In this document: positions 33,706 to 42,192 of the stretch, piece after piece
Position numbering within the stretch: position 1 is the stretch's first letter
Layout of the letters: every line of letters starts with the position of its first letter
Source: Chryseobacterium paludis
GTDB lineage: Bacteria; Bacteroidota; Bacteroidia; Flavobacteriales; Weeksellaceae
DNA: 64,000 bases
Reading direction: 5' to 3'
Assembly (NCBI RefSeq): GCF_025403485.1
Contig: NZ_CP099966.1
Span: forward strand, 1 to 64,000
Made by a program: the position numbers and the translations under genes
Notes under the pieces: generated by a model
Database searches by the model: none
Told to the model about the DNA's origin: nothing
The model's input: only the letters and a program-made list of their open reading frames with translations

Positions 33706-34698
33706 ATGAGCAACACTTACAAATCTGCAGGAGTAGACAAAGAAGAAGGATACAAAACCGTTGATAAGATCAAAAAAGCGGTTGGTGAAACCCACAATTC
33801 CAATGTATTGAATCATCTGGGAAGTTTTGGTGCTTTCTATGAGATCGGTGGTTATAAAAATCCCGTATTGGTTTCAGGAACAGATGGAGTTGGAACTAAA
33901 CTTAAGGTAGCTTTAGATTCCAAAAAATATGACTCTATCGGAGTAGATTGTTTTGCAATGTGTGCTAATGATATTCTTTGTCACGGTGCAAAACCATTAT
34001 TCTTTTTAGATTATTTGGCTTGTGGAAAATTAGATTCTGAAATTGCTGCAGAAATCGTTTTAGGAATGGTCGCAGCTTGTAAAGATAACAACTGTGCATT
34101 AATCGGTGGTGAAACTGCTGAAATGCCAGGAATGTATCAACCTGGAGATTATGATGTTGCAGGATTCTGTGTAGGAATTGTTGAAAAAGATCAGATCATC
34201 GATGGTTCTAAAATAAAAACTGGTGATAAAATTATTGCATTACCAAGTTCAGGATTCCATTCAAATGGATTTTCATTGGTAAGAAAAGTATTCCCGAATT
34301 TTGAAGAAGAATTCGAAGGAAAACCACTTTACGAAACACTATTAGTTCCTACAAGATTATATTATAAAGACATTCATAAAGTAATTGAAGAGGTAAAAGT
34401 TTCAGGAATTGCTCACATTACAGGAGGTGGTTTATACGAAAATATTCCAAGAATTATTGGTGAAGGTTTATGTGCTTCGATTGATGCTTCAAAAATTCAG
34501 ATTCCAAGTATCATGCTTGAACTGGAAAAAAGAGGGGGTGTAGCCCGTGAAGAAATGTTCGGAACTTTCAATATGGGAGTAGGAATGATCGTTGTAGTAG
34601 ATCCAACACATGCTGAAAAAGTATTGCACCTATTGGATGATGCATATGAAATCGGAGAAATCACTGAAGGAAGCGAGAAAATTAATTTAGCAATATAA
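33706..34698 (+). CDS. purM: Phosphoribosylformylglycinamidine cyclo-ligase (AIR synthetase)
   Basis: Catalyses the ATP-dependent ring closure of FGAM to AIR, step five of de novo purine synthesis, in the cytosol. The 330-residue chain has the ATP-binding segment VSGTDGVGTKLKVAL and the conserved GVDCFAMCANDILCHGAKPL, LIGGETAEMPGMY, LPSSGFHSNGFSLVR and HITGGGLYENIPRI. Length is standard. It is the first pur gene of the block purM-purN-(lipoprotein)-purH-purD. The preceding short leader unit may regulate it. Confidence 0.98.
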   Translation: MSNTYKSAGVDKEEGYKTVDKIKKAVGETHNSNVLNHLGSFGAFYEIGGYKNPVLVSGTDGVGTKLKVALDSKKYDSIGVDCFAMCANDILCHGAKPLFFLDYLACGKLDSEIAAEIVLGMVAACKDNNCALIGGETAEMPGMYQPGDYDVAGFCVGIVEKDQIIDGSKIKTGDKIIALPSSGFHSNGFSLVRKVFPNFEEEFEGKPLYETLLVPTRLYYKDIHKVIEEVKVSGIAHITGGGLYENIPRIIGEGLCASIDASKIQIPSIMLELEKRGGVAREEMFGTFNMGVGMIVVVDPTHAEKVLHLLDDAYEIGEITEGSEKINLAI

Positions 34699-34770
34699 CA
34701 ATCGATCAATGTACCAGTGTACCAATTGAATTCATTGTTACATTGTTAAACTGATACATTGTTACATTAA
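34699..34770. repeat. Low-complexity repeat between purM and purN
   Basis: Contains tandem variants of CATTGTTACATT/GATACATTGTTACA and TGTACCAGTGTACCAATTG. Similar word-repeat filler (TCTGAAATCTA, GATATCTGATATC) lies at 33636-33700 and 39424-39490 before purM and guaA. Confidence 0.45.
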
Positions 34771-34774
34771 TAAC

Positions 34775-35338
34775 ATGAAAAACATCGTTGTACTCATTTC
34801 AGGTTCCGGAACTAATCTTCAAAGAATTTTAGATACCATTGATAATGGAGAGATCCAGAATGCAAAAGTATCTCTTGTTGTTGCTGATAGAGAATGTTAT
34901 GGACTGGAAAGAGCAAAAAATCATAACATAGAAAACATACTGATTCCAAGGGGCAAGAACTTCAGCAGTGAATTGAGTAAGGTGATTCCTGAAAATACAG
35001 ACCTAATTGTATTGGCTGGATTTTTATCTATTCTAAAACCTGAATTTTGTGAAAACTGGAACGGGAAAATAATTAATATTCACCCTGCATTATTACCAAA
35101 ATACGGCGGAAAAGGAATGTGGGGAATGAATGTTCACAATGCTGTTATTGAAGCTAAAGAAAAGGAAAGTGGGGCAACAGTACATTTTGTAACCCCTGGA
35201 ATTGATGAAGGACAAGCGATTCTGCAGAAATCATTTGAAGTTACTGAAAATGATACACCTGAGACGCTAGCTGAAAAAGTGCATAAGGTTGAATATGAGA
35301 TTTTCCCAATAGCAATTAATAAAGTATTAGGGAATTAG
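34775..35338 (+). CDS. purN: Phosphoribosylglycinamide formyltransferase
   Basis: Transfers a formyl group from 10-formyltetrahydrofolate to GAR. The 187-residue chain shows LISGSGTNLQRIL at the N terminus and the catalytic Asn-His-Asp set as IINIHPALLPKYGGKG and TPGIDEGQAI, with His in NIHP and Asp in the last motif. The ATG at 34775 is 76 bp after purM, across an intergenic stretch made of repeated short words. Same strand as the remaining pur genes. Confidence 0.97.
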   Translation: MKNIVVLISGSGTNLQRILDTIDNGEIQNAKVSLVVADRECYGLERAKNHNIENILIPRGKNFSSELSKVIPENTDLIVLAGFLSILKPEFCENWNGKIINIHPALLPKYGGKGMWGMNVHNAVIEAKEKESGATVHFVTPGIDEGQAILQKSFEVTENDTPETLAEKVHKVEYEIFPIAINKVLGN

Positions 35339-35360
35339 CTATAAATAAAAACCAACAAAA

Positions 35361-36389
35361 ATGACAACCAGAATCGTTATTTCTTTTTTGACAATTTTTA
35401 TCATTTTTTCGTGTAATAAGGTTGCAACGAAAGATCAGGAAATAACCACCAAAAACTATTTTAGTTATGGGGATTCGATTCAGTCAGGGGGAGTGAAAAT
35501 GATTCCAATCACAACACCCGTTGGAAATTTTAGGGTATGGACAAAACGTTTCGGGAATAATCCAAAGATCAAAGTTTTGCTTCTGCATGGAGGTCCGGGG
35601 ATGACCCACGAATATATGGAATGCTTTGAAACTTTCTTCCAGAAAGAAGGTTTTGAGTTTTATGAATATGATCAGTTGGGATCTTATTACAGTGATCAGC
35701 CGGTAGATGATAGACTTTGGACAACAGATCGTTTTGTAGATGAAGTTGAGCAGGTGCGAAAATCGATTGGTGCAGATAAATCTAATTTTTATGTTTTAGG
35801 TAATTCCTGGGGTGGAATTTTAGCGATGGAATATGCCCTGAAATATCAGAAAAATTTAAAAGGATTAATGGTTGCCAATATGGTGGCAAGCGCACCGGAA
35901 TATGGTAAATATGCAGATGAAGTTTTAGCAAAGCAGATGAAGCCGGAAGTTTTAAAAGAAATAAGAGCAATCGAGGCAAAAAAAGATTTTGCTAATCCAC
36001 GTTATATGGAGTTGCTTATTCCCAACTTTTATAATCAGCATATCTGTCGTTTAAAAGAATGGCCGGATGGAGTAAATCGAGCATTAAAGCATTCTAATGA
36101 AAATGTTTACACATTGATGCAGGGGCCGAGTGAATTTGGAATTAGTGGACGTTTGGGTGATTGGGATATTAAAGGCCGATTGCCTGAAATCAATATTCCT
36201 ACATTAATGATTGGTGCAAAATATGACACGATGGATCCAAAAGCGATGGAGGAACAAAGTAAACTGGTGAAAAAAGGAAGATACCTTTACTGCCCAAACG
36301 GAAGTCATCTTGCCATGTGGGACGATCAAAAGGTTTTCATGAATGGAGTTATTAATTTTATAAATGATGTCGATTCCCGAAAATTTTAA
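35361..36389 (+). CDS. Proline iminopeptidase-like alpha/beta hydrolase lipoprotein
   Basis: A 342-residue exported alpha/beta hydrolase of peptidase family S33. The N terminus is a lipoprotein signal (TIFIIFSCNK, Cys18). The oxyanion-hole motif HGGPG is at residues 76-80 and the nucleophile Ser149 sits in GNSWGG. Likely Asp is in GAKYDTMDP and His in CPNGSHLAMW near the end. The family cleaves N-terminal proline or related substrates. It interrupts the purine gene order between purN (23 bp upstream) and purH (124 bp downstream) and has no evident link to purines. Confidence 0.92.
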   Translation: MTTRIVISFLTIFIIFSCNKVATKDQEITTKNYFSYGDSIQSGGVKMIPITTPVGNFRVWTKRFGNNPKIKVLLLHGGPGMTHEYMECFETFFQKEGFEFYEYDQLGSYYSDQPVDDRLWTTDRFVDEVEQVRKSIGADKSNFYVLGNSWGGILAMEYALKYQKNLKGLMVANMVASAPEYGKYADEVLAKQMKPEVLKEIRAIEAKKDFANPRYMELLIPNFYNQHICRLKEWPDGVNRALKHSNENVYTLMQGPSEFGISGRLGDWDIKGRLPEINIPTLMIGAKYDTMDPKAMEEQSKLVKKGRYLYCPNGSHLAMWDDQKVFMNGVINFINDVDSRKF

Positions 36390-36454
36390 GAATTATCCTC
36401 TTATTTCAGAATTTGTGTATAAAAAAATCTAAGTAAAATAAAAGTAAATCCGGA

Positions 36455-36517
36455 GGTGAAAGACCGGGAATACAGTTTGAAATGGCTGTGAAAAGTAAAA
36501 AATTGAAAGTAAAATGA
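36455..36517 (+). promoter_or_regulatory. purH leader with two small hairpins and an 11-codon upstream ORF
   Basis: CCGG-AGGTGAAAGA-CCGG and ACAG-TTTGAAATGG-CTGT can form two short hairpins. The [14 protein letters not shown] (36482-36517) ends in TGA overlapping the purH ATG as ATGA, which would couple translation. All parts are short enough to arise by chance. Confidence 0.3.
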
Positions 36518-38031
36518 GTAAAAAGAGAGTTTTAATCAGTGTTTCTGACAAGAACGGATTAATAGAATTCGCTCAGTTTTTGGAAGCCCAGAACTACGAA
36601 TTGATTTCTACTGGCGGAACATTCAAGCATTTGAAAGAAGCAGGTTTAAATCCGATTCAGATCGATGAGGTAACCAACTTCCCTGAGATGCTGGATGGTA
36701 GAGTAAAAACCTTACATCCAAAAGTTCATGGCGGACTATTAGCTGTTCGTTCCAATGAAGAACACATGAAGACGGTTCAGGAACACGGAATTGGTTTGAT
36801 TGATATGGTGATCGTAAATCTTTACCCTTTCTTTGAAAATGTAAATAAAGACATTTCTTTACACGAGAAGGTAGAATTTATCGACATCGGAGGTCCTTCC
36901 ATGCTTCGTTCAGCAGCCAAGAATTTTGACTCTGTTACTGTAATTACTGATGTTGAAGATTATACAGCAGTAAAAATTGAAATGGAACAGAACGGCGATA
37001 CTTACATCGAGACCCGTAAAAAACTAGCTGGTAAAGTATTTAACCTTACTTCCGCTTATGATGCTGCAATTTCAAGAATGCTTTTAGAGGAGGAATATCC
37101 TGCTTATTTAAGTGCTTCTTACAAAAAAGCAGCTGACTTAAGATACGGTGAAAACCCTCATCAGACAGCCGCTTACTATGTTTCTACTTTTGAAAATGGA
37201 GCAATGAAAGATTTCGAACAGCTTGGTGGAAAAGAACTTTCTTTCAACAACCTTCGCGATATGGATCTTTGCTGGAAAGTAGTGAATGAGTTCAAAGAAG
37301 AAATGGCTTGTTGTGCTGTGAAACATTCAACACCTTGTGGCGTTGCTATAGGAACTTCAGCATTGGAAACATATCAGAAAACTTTTGAATGTGATCCAAT
37401 TTCCATCTTTGGCGGAATTGTCGCAATGAATTATAAGATCGACGCGGCAACAGCTGAAGAATTAAATAAAACCTTCCTTGAAATTGTAATGGCTCCTGAT
37501 TTTGATGAGGAAGCTTTAGAGGTTTTAAGAAAAAAGAAAAATTTAAGAATTATAAAAATCGTTAATCCTGTTTCTGACAAGCAGACATGGGTGAAAATTG
37601 ATGGTGGTATATTAGTTCAGGACAATGATACTTATTTTTCTGAAGATATAAAAGTAGTTACCGATGTACAGCCTACAGAAGAGCAGAAAAAAGCATTGCT
37701 TTTCTCTCAGAGAGTAGTAAAATATGTAAAATCAAATGCGATTGTTGTTTCCAATGGAATTCAGGCCTTTGGAATAGGTGGTGGACAGGTTAACAGAATC
37801 TGGGCTACTCAACAGGCAATCGAAAGAGCTAAGGAGAAATTCTCCGGAAATTTAGTACTGGCTTCAGATGCATTTTTCCCTTTCCGTGACGTAGTAGATT
37901 TCTGCGCTGAGCAAGGTATAAAAGCAATCATTCAGCCAGGAGGTAGTGTAAAAGATCAGGACAGTATCGAAGCCGCAAACGAACACGGAATTCCGATGAT
38001 GTTTACTGGAGTTAGACATTTTTTACACTAA
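36514..38031 (+). CDS. purH: Bifunctional AICAR transformylase/IMP cyclohydrolase
   Basis: Performs the last two steps of IMP synthesis. The 505-residue protein has the N-terminal MGS-like cyclohydrolase domain ([47 protein letters not shown]) and the C-terminal transformylase domain with [23 protein letters not shown] (catalytic Lys-His pair) and the closing [20 protein letters not shown]. Length and motifs are normal. It is followed after 93 bp by purD, with a weak -7 element between them. Confidence 0.98.
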   Translation: MSKKRVLISVSDKNGLIEFAQFLEAQNYELISTGGTFKHLKEAGLNPIQIDEVTNFPEMLDGRVKTLHPKVHGGLLAVRSNEEHMKTVQEHGIGLIDMVIVNLYPFFENVNKDISLHEKVEFIDIGGPSMLRSAAKNFDSVTVITDVEDYTAVKIEMEQNGDTYIETRKKLAGKVFNLTSAYDAAISRMLLEEEYPAYLSASYKKAADLRYGENPHQTAAYYVSTFENGAMKDFEQLGGKELSFNNLRDMDLCWKVVNEFKEEMACCAVKHSTPCGVAIGTSALETYQKTFECDPISIFGGIVAMNYKIDAATAEELNKTFLEIVMAPDFDEEALEVLRKKKNLRIIKIVNPVSDKQTWVKIDGGILVQDNDTYFSEDIKVVTDVQPTEEQKKALLFSQRVVKYVKSNAIVVSNGIQAFGIGGGQVNRIWATQQAIERAKEKFSGNLVLASDAFFPFRDVVDFCAEQGIKAIIQPGGSVKDQDSIEAANEHGIPMMFTGVRHFLH

Positions 38032-38085
38032 TTAAAATAGAATTAAAAAGTAGTTTTGAGATGGTATTTATAGCATTCAAAATTA

Positions 38086-38093
38086 TATATTTG
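38086..38093 (+). promoter_or_regulatory. -7 element before purD
   Basis: TATATTTG matches the consensus, 31 nt before the purD ATG. No TTG stands at the standard distance, so this is a possible secondary promoter only. Confidence 0.4.
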
Positions 38094-38124
38094 TATAATA
38101 TAGACTAGATAATTAAATAAAAGT

Positions 38125-39363
38125 ATGAGAATCTTAATCATAGGTGAAGGTGGAAGAGAGTCTGCATTAGCGGCAAAACTTCATAAAGACTCCAGAGTGA
38201 CTAAAATGTTTTTTGCTAATGGAAATGCATCTACGGATGTTATGGGAAAAAATGTTCATTTATCAGAAATTAAAGAACTTAGAGATTTCGCTATTAAGGA
38301 AAAAGTAGATTTAACGATCGTAGGTCCTGAAGCTCCTCTTGTAGCAGGTTTGAAGGATGAATTTAAGAAACATGATCTTAAAGTTTTTGGTCCGAATCAA
38401 AAAGTAGCAAGTCTGGAAGGAAGTAAAGCTTTCTCTAAGAAATTTATGCAGACCTATGATATTAAAACAGCTAAAGCTGTAGTATTTGATTCATATAACG
38501 AAGCTAAAGAATATGTAAAAACTCAGGAATATCCTTTAGTGATCAAGGCGAGTGGTTTAGCAGGAGGAAAAGGTGTTGTGATCTGTGATACTTTAGAAGA
38601 AGCTGAAGCCACTATTCACGATTTCATGATTCGCAGAATCTATGGAGATGCTGGTATCCGTTTAGTTATCGAAGAATTTTTACAAGGTTTTGAAGCATCT
38701 ATCATTGCATTCTCAAACGGAGAAAAATTGTTCCCTTGTATAGCTGCTAAAGATTATAAAAAAGCTGGAAACGGCGATACGGGTCCTAATACAGGTGGTA
38801 TGGGTTCAGTGGCACCAAGCCCGGAATTTACTGCAGAACATCAGGCGGATTTTGAGAAAAATATTTTAGAACCAACTGTTCATGGTCTTAAAGAAGAAGG
38901 ATTTAGTTTTAAAGGGATCATTTTCTTTGGATTAATGGTAACTAAAAACGGAACATACCTTCTTGAATATAATATGAGATTCGGAGATCCTGAAACTCAG
39001 GTATTGATGGCTCTTATGGAAAACAATCTGCTGGATGTTATCAATGACTGTATGAACGGTAAAGATATCGAGCTTAAGTTTAAGGACGAAAAAGCAGTAT
39101 GTCTGGTGATGTGTTCAGGAGGATATCCAAGAAACATTGAAACAGGCTTCGAGATCAAAGGAGAGGATAAAGTACAACACAGCCAGTTATTGCATGCCGG
39201 AGCTATTAGAAAAGGAGATAAAGTGGTTTCTAATGGTGGTAGAGTACTTAACCTGGTTGCTACAGGAGCTACTTATGACGAAGCTCGCAAGAAAGTATAC
39301 GAAGATGCAATTCCGGTTCACTTCGATTATAGTTTCTACAGAGAAGACATCGGAAAGTTTTAA
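38125..39363 (+). CDS. purD: Phosphoribosylamine--glycine ligase (GAR synthetase)
   Basis: ATP-grasp enzyme joining glycine to phosphoribosylamine, step two of purine synthesis. The 412-residue chain opens LIIGEGGRESALAAKL and has VGPEAPLVAGL, GSKAFSKKFM, VIKASGLAGGKGVVI (ATP-grasp loop) and NTGGMGSVAPSPEF, then LLEYNMRFGDPETQVLM with the metal-binding Glu/Asn. Length is standard. A strong terminator follows, closing the pur segment before guaA. Confidence 0.98.
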   Translation: MRILIIGEGGRESALAAKLHKDSRVTKMFFANGNASTDVMGKNVHLSEIKELRDFAIKEKVDLTIVGPEAPLVAGLKDEFKKHDLKVFGPNQKVASLEGSKAFSKKFMQTYDIKTAKAVVFDSYNEAKEYVKTQEYPLVIKASGLAGGKGVVICDTLEEAEATIHDFMIRRIYGDAGIRLVIEEFLQGFEASIIAFSNGEKLFPCIAAKDYKKAGNGDTGPNTGGMGSVAPSPEFTAEHQADFEKNILEPTVHGLKEEGFSFKGIIFFGLMVTKNGTYLLEYNMRFGDPETQVLMALMENNLLDVINDCMNGKDIELKFKDEKAVCLVMCSGGYPRNIETGFEIKGEDKVQHSQLLHAGAIRKGDKVVSNGGRVLNLVATGATYDEARKKVYEDAIPVHFDYSFYREDIGKF

Positions 39364-39373
39364 TAAAATCATA

Positions 39374-39407
39374 AAAAAAGATTTGGAACATTTCCAAGTC
39401 TTTTTTT
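39374..39407 (+). terminator. Terminator after purD
   Basis: AAAAAGATTTGGAA paired with TTCCAAGTCTTTTT around CAT, followed by T residues, 11 bp after the purD stop. Confidence 0.88.
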
Positions 39408-39508
39408 GTAAAACAGTTAATATTAGAAATAAGATTTCAGATACTAGATTCCAGGCTTCAGGCCCAAAAATCTGATATCTGATATCTTTAAAAAAATCAA
39501 TTATAAAA

Positions 39509-41038
39509 ATGAATAACGGTATTATCATATTAGATTTCGGATCACAGTATAACCAGCTTATCGGAAGAAGAATCCGGGAGATGGGTGTATATTCTGAAAT
39601 CTTACCTTACAATACACCATTACAAGATATTTTAGACAAACAGCCAAGAGGAATTATCCTTTCCGGTGGCCCAAGTTCTGTGAATGCAGAAAATGCTCAT
39701 CTTGTTGAAAAAGAATTATATGAGCAAGGAATTCCTGTATTGGGAATCTGTTACGGAATGCAGCTTACGGCACATCTTTTAGGTGGAAAAGTAAACAAAG
39801 GGGAAAAAGGAGAGTATGGAAAAGCTCATTTAGATATTATTAAAGAAAACGCTTTATTGAAAGGAGTGACTCAAAATTCTATCGTTTGGATGAGTCATTT
39901 TGACGAAGTCGGAGATTTACCAACTGGTTTTGAATTAAATGCAAAATCTGGTGTTATTGCTTCTATTTCTAATCCTGAAAGAAAAATTTACTGTGTACAG
40001 TTCCACCCTGAAGTTTCTCATACGGAAGAAGGAGGAAAAATGCTTGAGAACTTTGTGTTCTCGATCTGTAATGCAGAGAAAAACTGGAAGCTGACCAACT
40101 ATATTGAAAAGACCGTTGCAGAGATCAAAGAAAGAGTAGGAGACAATAAAGTGATCCTAGGACTTTCTGGAGGAGTAGACTCTTCTGTAGCAGCTGTTTT
40201 AATTCACAAGGCAATTGGAGATCAATTGACTTGTATCTTTGTTGATACCGGTCTTTTGAGAAAGAATGAAGATGTGAAAGTAATGGAGAATTATGGAGAG
40301 CATTTCAACATGAACATTAAGTTGGTTGATGCTTCCGAAAGATTCTTATCAAAGTTAGCTGGTGTAGATGATCCTGAACAAAAAAGAAAGATCATCGGAA
40401 ACGAGTTTATTCATGTTTTTGATGAAGAATCCCATAAAATTGAAGGCGCTAAGTTCTTGGCACAGGGAACGATTTATCCCGACGTAATCGAAAGTCAGTC
40501 CGTAAACGGACCTTCTGCAGTAATTAAATCTCACCACAATGTGGGCGGGCTTCCGGAAGAAATGGATTTTGAATTGCTGGAGCCTCTAAGAGAGCTTTTC
40601 AAAGACGAAGTAAGAAAGGTAGGAGAAGAACTAGGTATTCCTCACCATCTGGTACACAGACACCCTTTCCCGGGTCCTGGTTTAGGAATTAGAATCTTAG
40701 GAGCTGTAGATGCTGAAAAAGTGAAAATCCTTCAGGAAGCTGACGATATCTTCATTGAAGAATTATACAAAAATGACCTTTACGAGAAAGTTTCTCAGGC
40801 TTTCGTCGTATTACTTCCTGTGAAATCAGTTGGAGTAATGGGTGACGAAAGAACATACGAGTACACGGCTGTAGTTCGTTCTGCAAATACCATAGATTTT
40901 ATGACGGCAACGTGGAGCAGACTTCCTTACGAGTTTTTGGATACTGTTTCCAGTAGAATCATCAATGAAGTACGAGGAATTAACAGAGTAGCTTATGATA
41001 TTTCAAGCAAACCACCTGCAACAATTGAGTGGGAGTAA
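39509..41038 (+). CDS. guaA: GMP synthase (glutamine-hydrolysing)
   Basis: Converts XMP to GMP using glutamine and ATP. The 509-residue protein has the N-terminal class I amidotransferase domain with nucleophile in GICYGMQLTAHLLGG and His/Glu in QFHPEVSHT. The ATP-pyrophosphatase domain contains the P-loop LGLSGGVDSSVAA, and the dimerisation domain ends in the conserved PPATIEWE. Its own terminator follows. It completes a purine-nucleotide block with the upstream pur genes. Confidence 0.99.
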   Translation: MNNGIIILDFGSQYNQLIGRRIREMGVYSEILPYNTPLQDILDKQPRGIILSGGPSSVNAENAHLVEKELYEQGIPVLGICYGMQLTAHLLGGKVNKGEKGEYGKAHLDIIKENALLKGVTQNSIVWMSHFDEVGDLPTGFELNAKSGVIASISNPERKIYCVQFHPEVSHTEEGGKMLENFVFSICNAEKNWKLTNYIEKTVAEIKERVGDNKVILGLSGGVDSSVAAVLIHKAIGDQLTCIFVDTGLLRKNEDVKVMENYGEHFNMNIKLVDASERFLSKLAGVDDPEQKRKIIGNEFIHVFDEESHKIEGAKFLAQGTIYPDVIESQSVNGPSAVIKSHHNVGGLPEEMDFELLEPLRELFKDEVRKVGEELGIPHHLVHRHPFPGPGLGIRILGAVDAEKVKILQEADDIFIEELYKNDLYEKVSQAFVVLLPVKSVGVMGDERTYEYTAVVRSANTIDFMTATWSRLPYEFLDTVSSRIINEVRGINRVAYDISSKPPATIEWE

Positions 41039-41065
41039 TCCTGCTTTAAAATAGATAAAATACAG

Positions 41066-41097
41066 AATCCTACTTTTTTAGTAGGATTTTGCTTTTT
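41066..41097 (+). terminator. Terminator after guaA
   Basis: Perfect 8-bp stem AATCCTAC/GTAGGATT with a 7-nt loop and a T-rich tail, 28 bp after the guaA stop. Confidence 0.85.
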
Positions 41098-41133
41098 ATG
41101 ATTATGCTCATGAGTTATTAGATTTTTAGGACT

Positions 41134-41232
41134 TATCTTTGTATAAGAATTAAGTGACTTATATTAATAAATATAATAATTTTTTTTTCATCATTTGTGT
41201 TTTTGACCTCCCTTAGGGGAGGTTTTGTTTTT
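41134..41232 (+). ncRNA. Candidate small transcript between guaA and a convergent gene
   Basis: A -7 element TATCTTTG (41134-41141) follows the guaA terminator. A second plus-strand terminator, 7-bp stem ACCTCCC-TTAG-GGGAGGT with TTTTGTTTTTT, lies at 41206-41232. With no ORF between them, a transcript of roughly 85 nt is possible. The hairpin could instead be a dispersed repeat; the -33 element is poor. Confidence 0.3.
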
Positions 41233-41246
41233 TAAACTTTATATTG

Positions 41247-41591
41247 TTATTTAAACTCCTGAAAAGAATATTTATATTCCTTTCCATTCTTCTTTTTTAG
41301 AGTTAAGATTTTTTGAAATGGTTTTTTATAAATACTGTCACCTATTTCTGTAGTTGCATTGAAAATACTGTTGTCATTTAAATCTGAAGTACGGGGATAA
41401 AAAACATATTGATTATATTTAAAAATAATTTTCACTCCCCTTGCATAATAGTCAGTGCCTAAGAGTTTATCGTTTAAATTGCTTTTATTAAAATTGATGT
41501 AATTATTTTTTGCTTCTTTTCCACCATAGCAATAATGTATTATAACTGCTATCAAGGCAATAATGAAAGGCAGATATTTTTTGAAATTCAT
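41247..41591 (-). CDS. Small membrane-anchored protein, paralogue A
   Basis: The 114-residue product has one N-terminal hydrophobic segment (about residues 6-22) and a short extracytoplasmic beta-rich domain. It aligns along its length with the next gene: both carry FNKSNLN, an ARG-K segment, VFYP-TS-LNDN-IFN, GD, KK-FQ, L-KKNG and K-Y-F near the end. The family is not recognised. The pair lies in tandem on the minus strand, 55 bp apart, and probably arose by duplication. Function unknown. Confidence 0.75.
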   Translation of the reverse strand: MNFKKYLPFIIALIAVIIHYCYGGKEAKNNYINFNKSNLNDKLLGTDYYARGVKIIFKYNQYVFYPRTSDLNDNSIFNATTEIGDSIYKKPFQKILTLKKKNGKEYKYSFQEFK

Positions 41592-41646
41592 TTTTTACTT
41601 ACTTTTTTATAAAATATTCTAACAAAGGCAGAATTGGTTTTTATGA

Positions 41647-41994
41647 TTAAAATTTAAAAAAGGTGTATTTAAAAACCAGACCATTCTTTTTCTGTAATAT
41701 TAAAGTATCTTGGAATTGTTTTTTTATAACCTTATCTCCAACTTTTGCAGTAAAATTAAAAATATTATTATCATTTAATTGACTGGTTTGGGGATAAAAA
41801 ACAACAATTTTACTCTCTAAGTGCAATTTAATTCCTCGAGCAAATTCTTCTAAGCCAGTGATAGAACCGTTCAGATTACTTTTATTAAAATCATCATAAT
41901 TCTTTCTGTCTCTTTTCTCCATTGAATTTGCTGTATAACAATAGATGGCTAATAATATAGCAATAGCTATCGAAAAAAATATCTTCTTATTCAT
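41647..41994 (-). CDS. Small membrane-anchored protein, paralogue B
   Basis: The 115-residue product starts with a hydrophobic segment (FFSIAIAILLAIYCYTA) and continues with a soluble domain sharing the conserved words of paralogue A: YDDFNKSNLNGS, EFARGIKLHL, VVFYPQTSQLNDNNIFNF, KVGDKVIKKQFQ and LQKKNGLVFKYTF. The conserved Y-P-x-T-S-x-L-N-D-N block is the best family signature. No function is recognised. The minus-strand -7 element TAAATTTG is at 42072-42065. Confidence 0.75.
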   Translation of the reverse strand: MNKKIFFSIAIAILLAIYCYTANSMEKRDRKNYDDFNKSNLNGSITGLEEFARGIKLHLESKIVVFYPQTSQLNDNNIFNFTAKVGDKVIKKQFQDTLILQKKNGLVFKYTFFKF

Positions 41995-42192
41995 TATTAT
42001 CTATTTGTAGAACATCCTTTCCTTTGCTGGAAGGAACATCTCACTTGCTCCTAATATTATATTGCAAATTTAAATCTATTTCCACAGTGTAAATGAAGGA
42101 GACGAGTATTTTTTCCTGAAAATAAATATATCTACAAAATTATTATACATTTAGAATTATAAATCTAATACCTCAATTAAGCATTCTAGAAA

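Noticed and set aside
36455..36500. Cobalamin or other known riboswitch before purH
   Set aside because: GGTGAAAGACCGGGAA faintly resembles part of the cobalamin riboswitch, but the rest of the core is absent and the region is too short.
39187..39528. Minus-strand ORF across the end of purD and the guaA start
   Set aside because: It overlaps both well-supported genes and the purD terminator; composition is that of an antisense frame.
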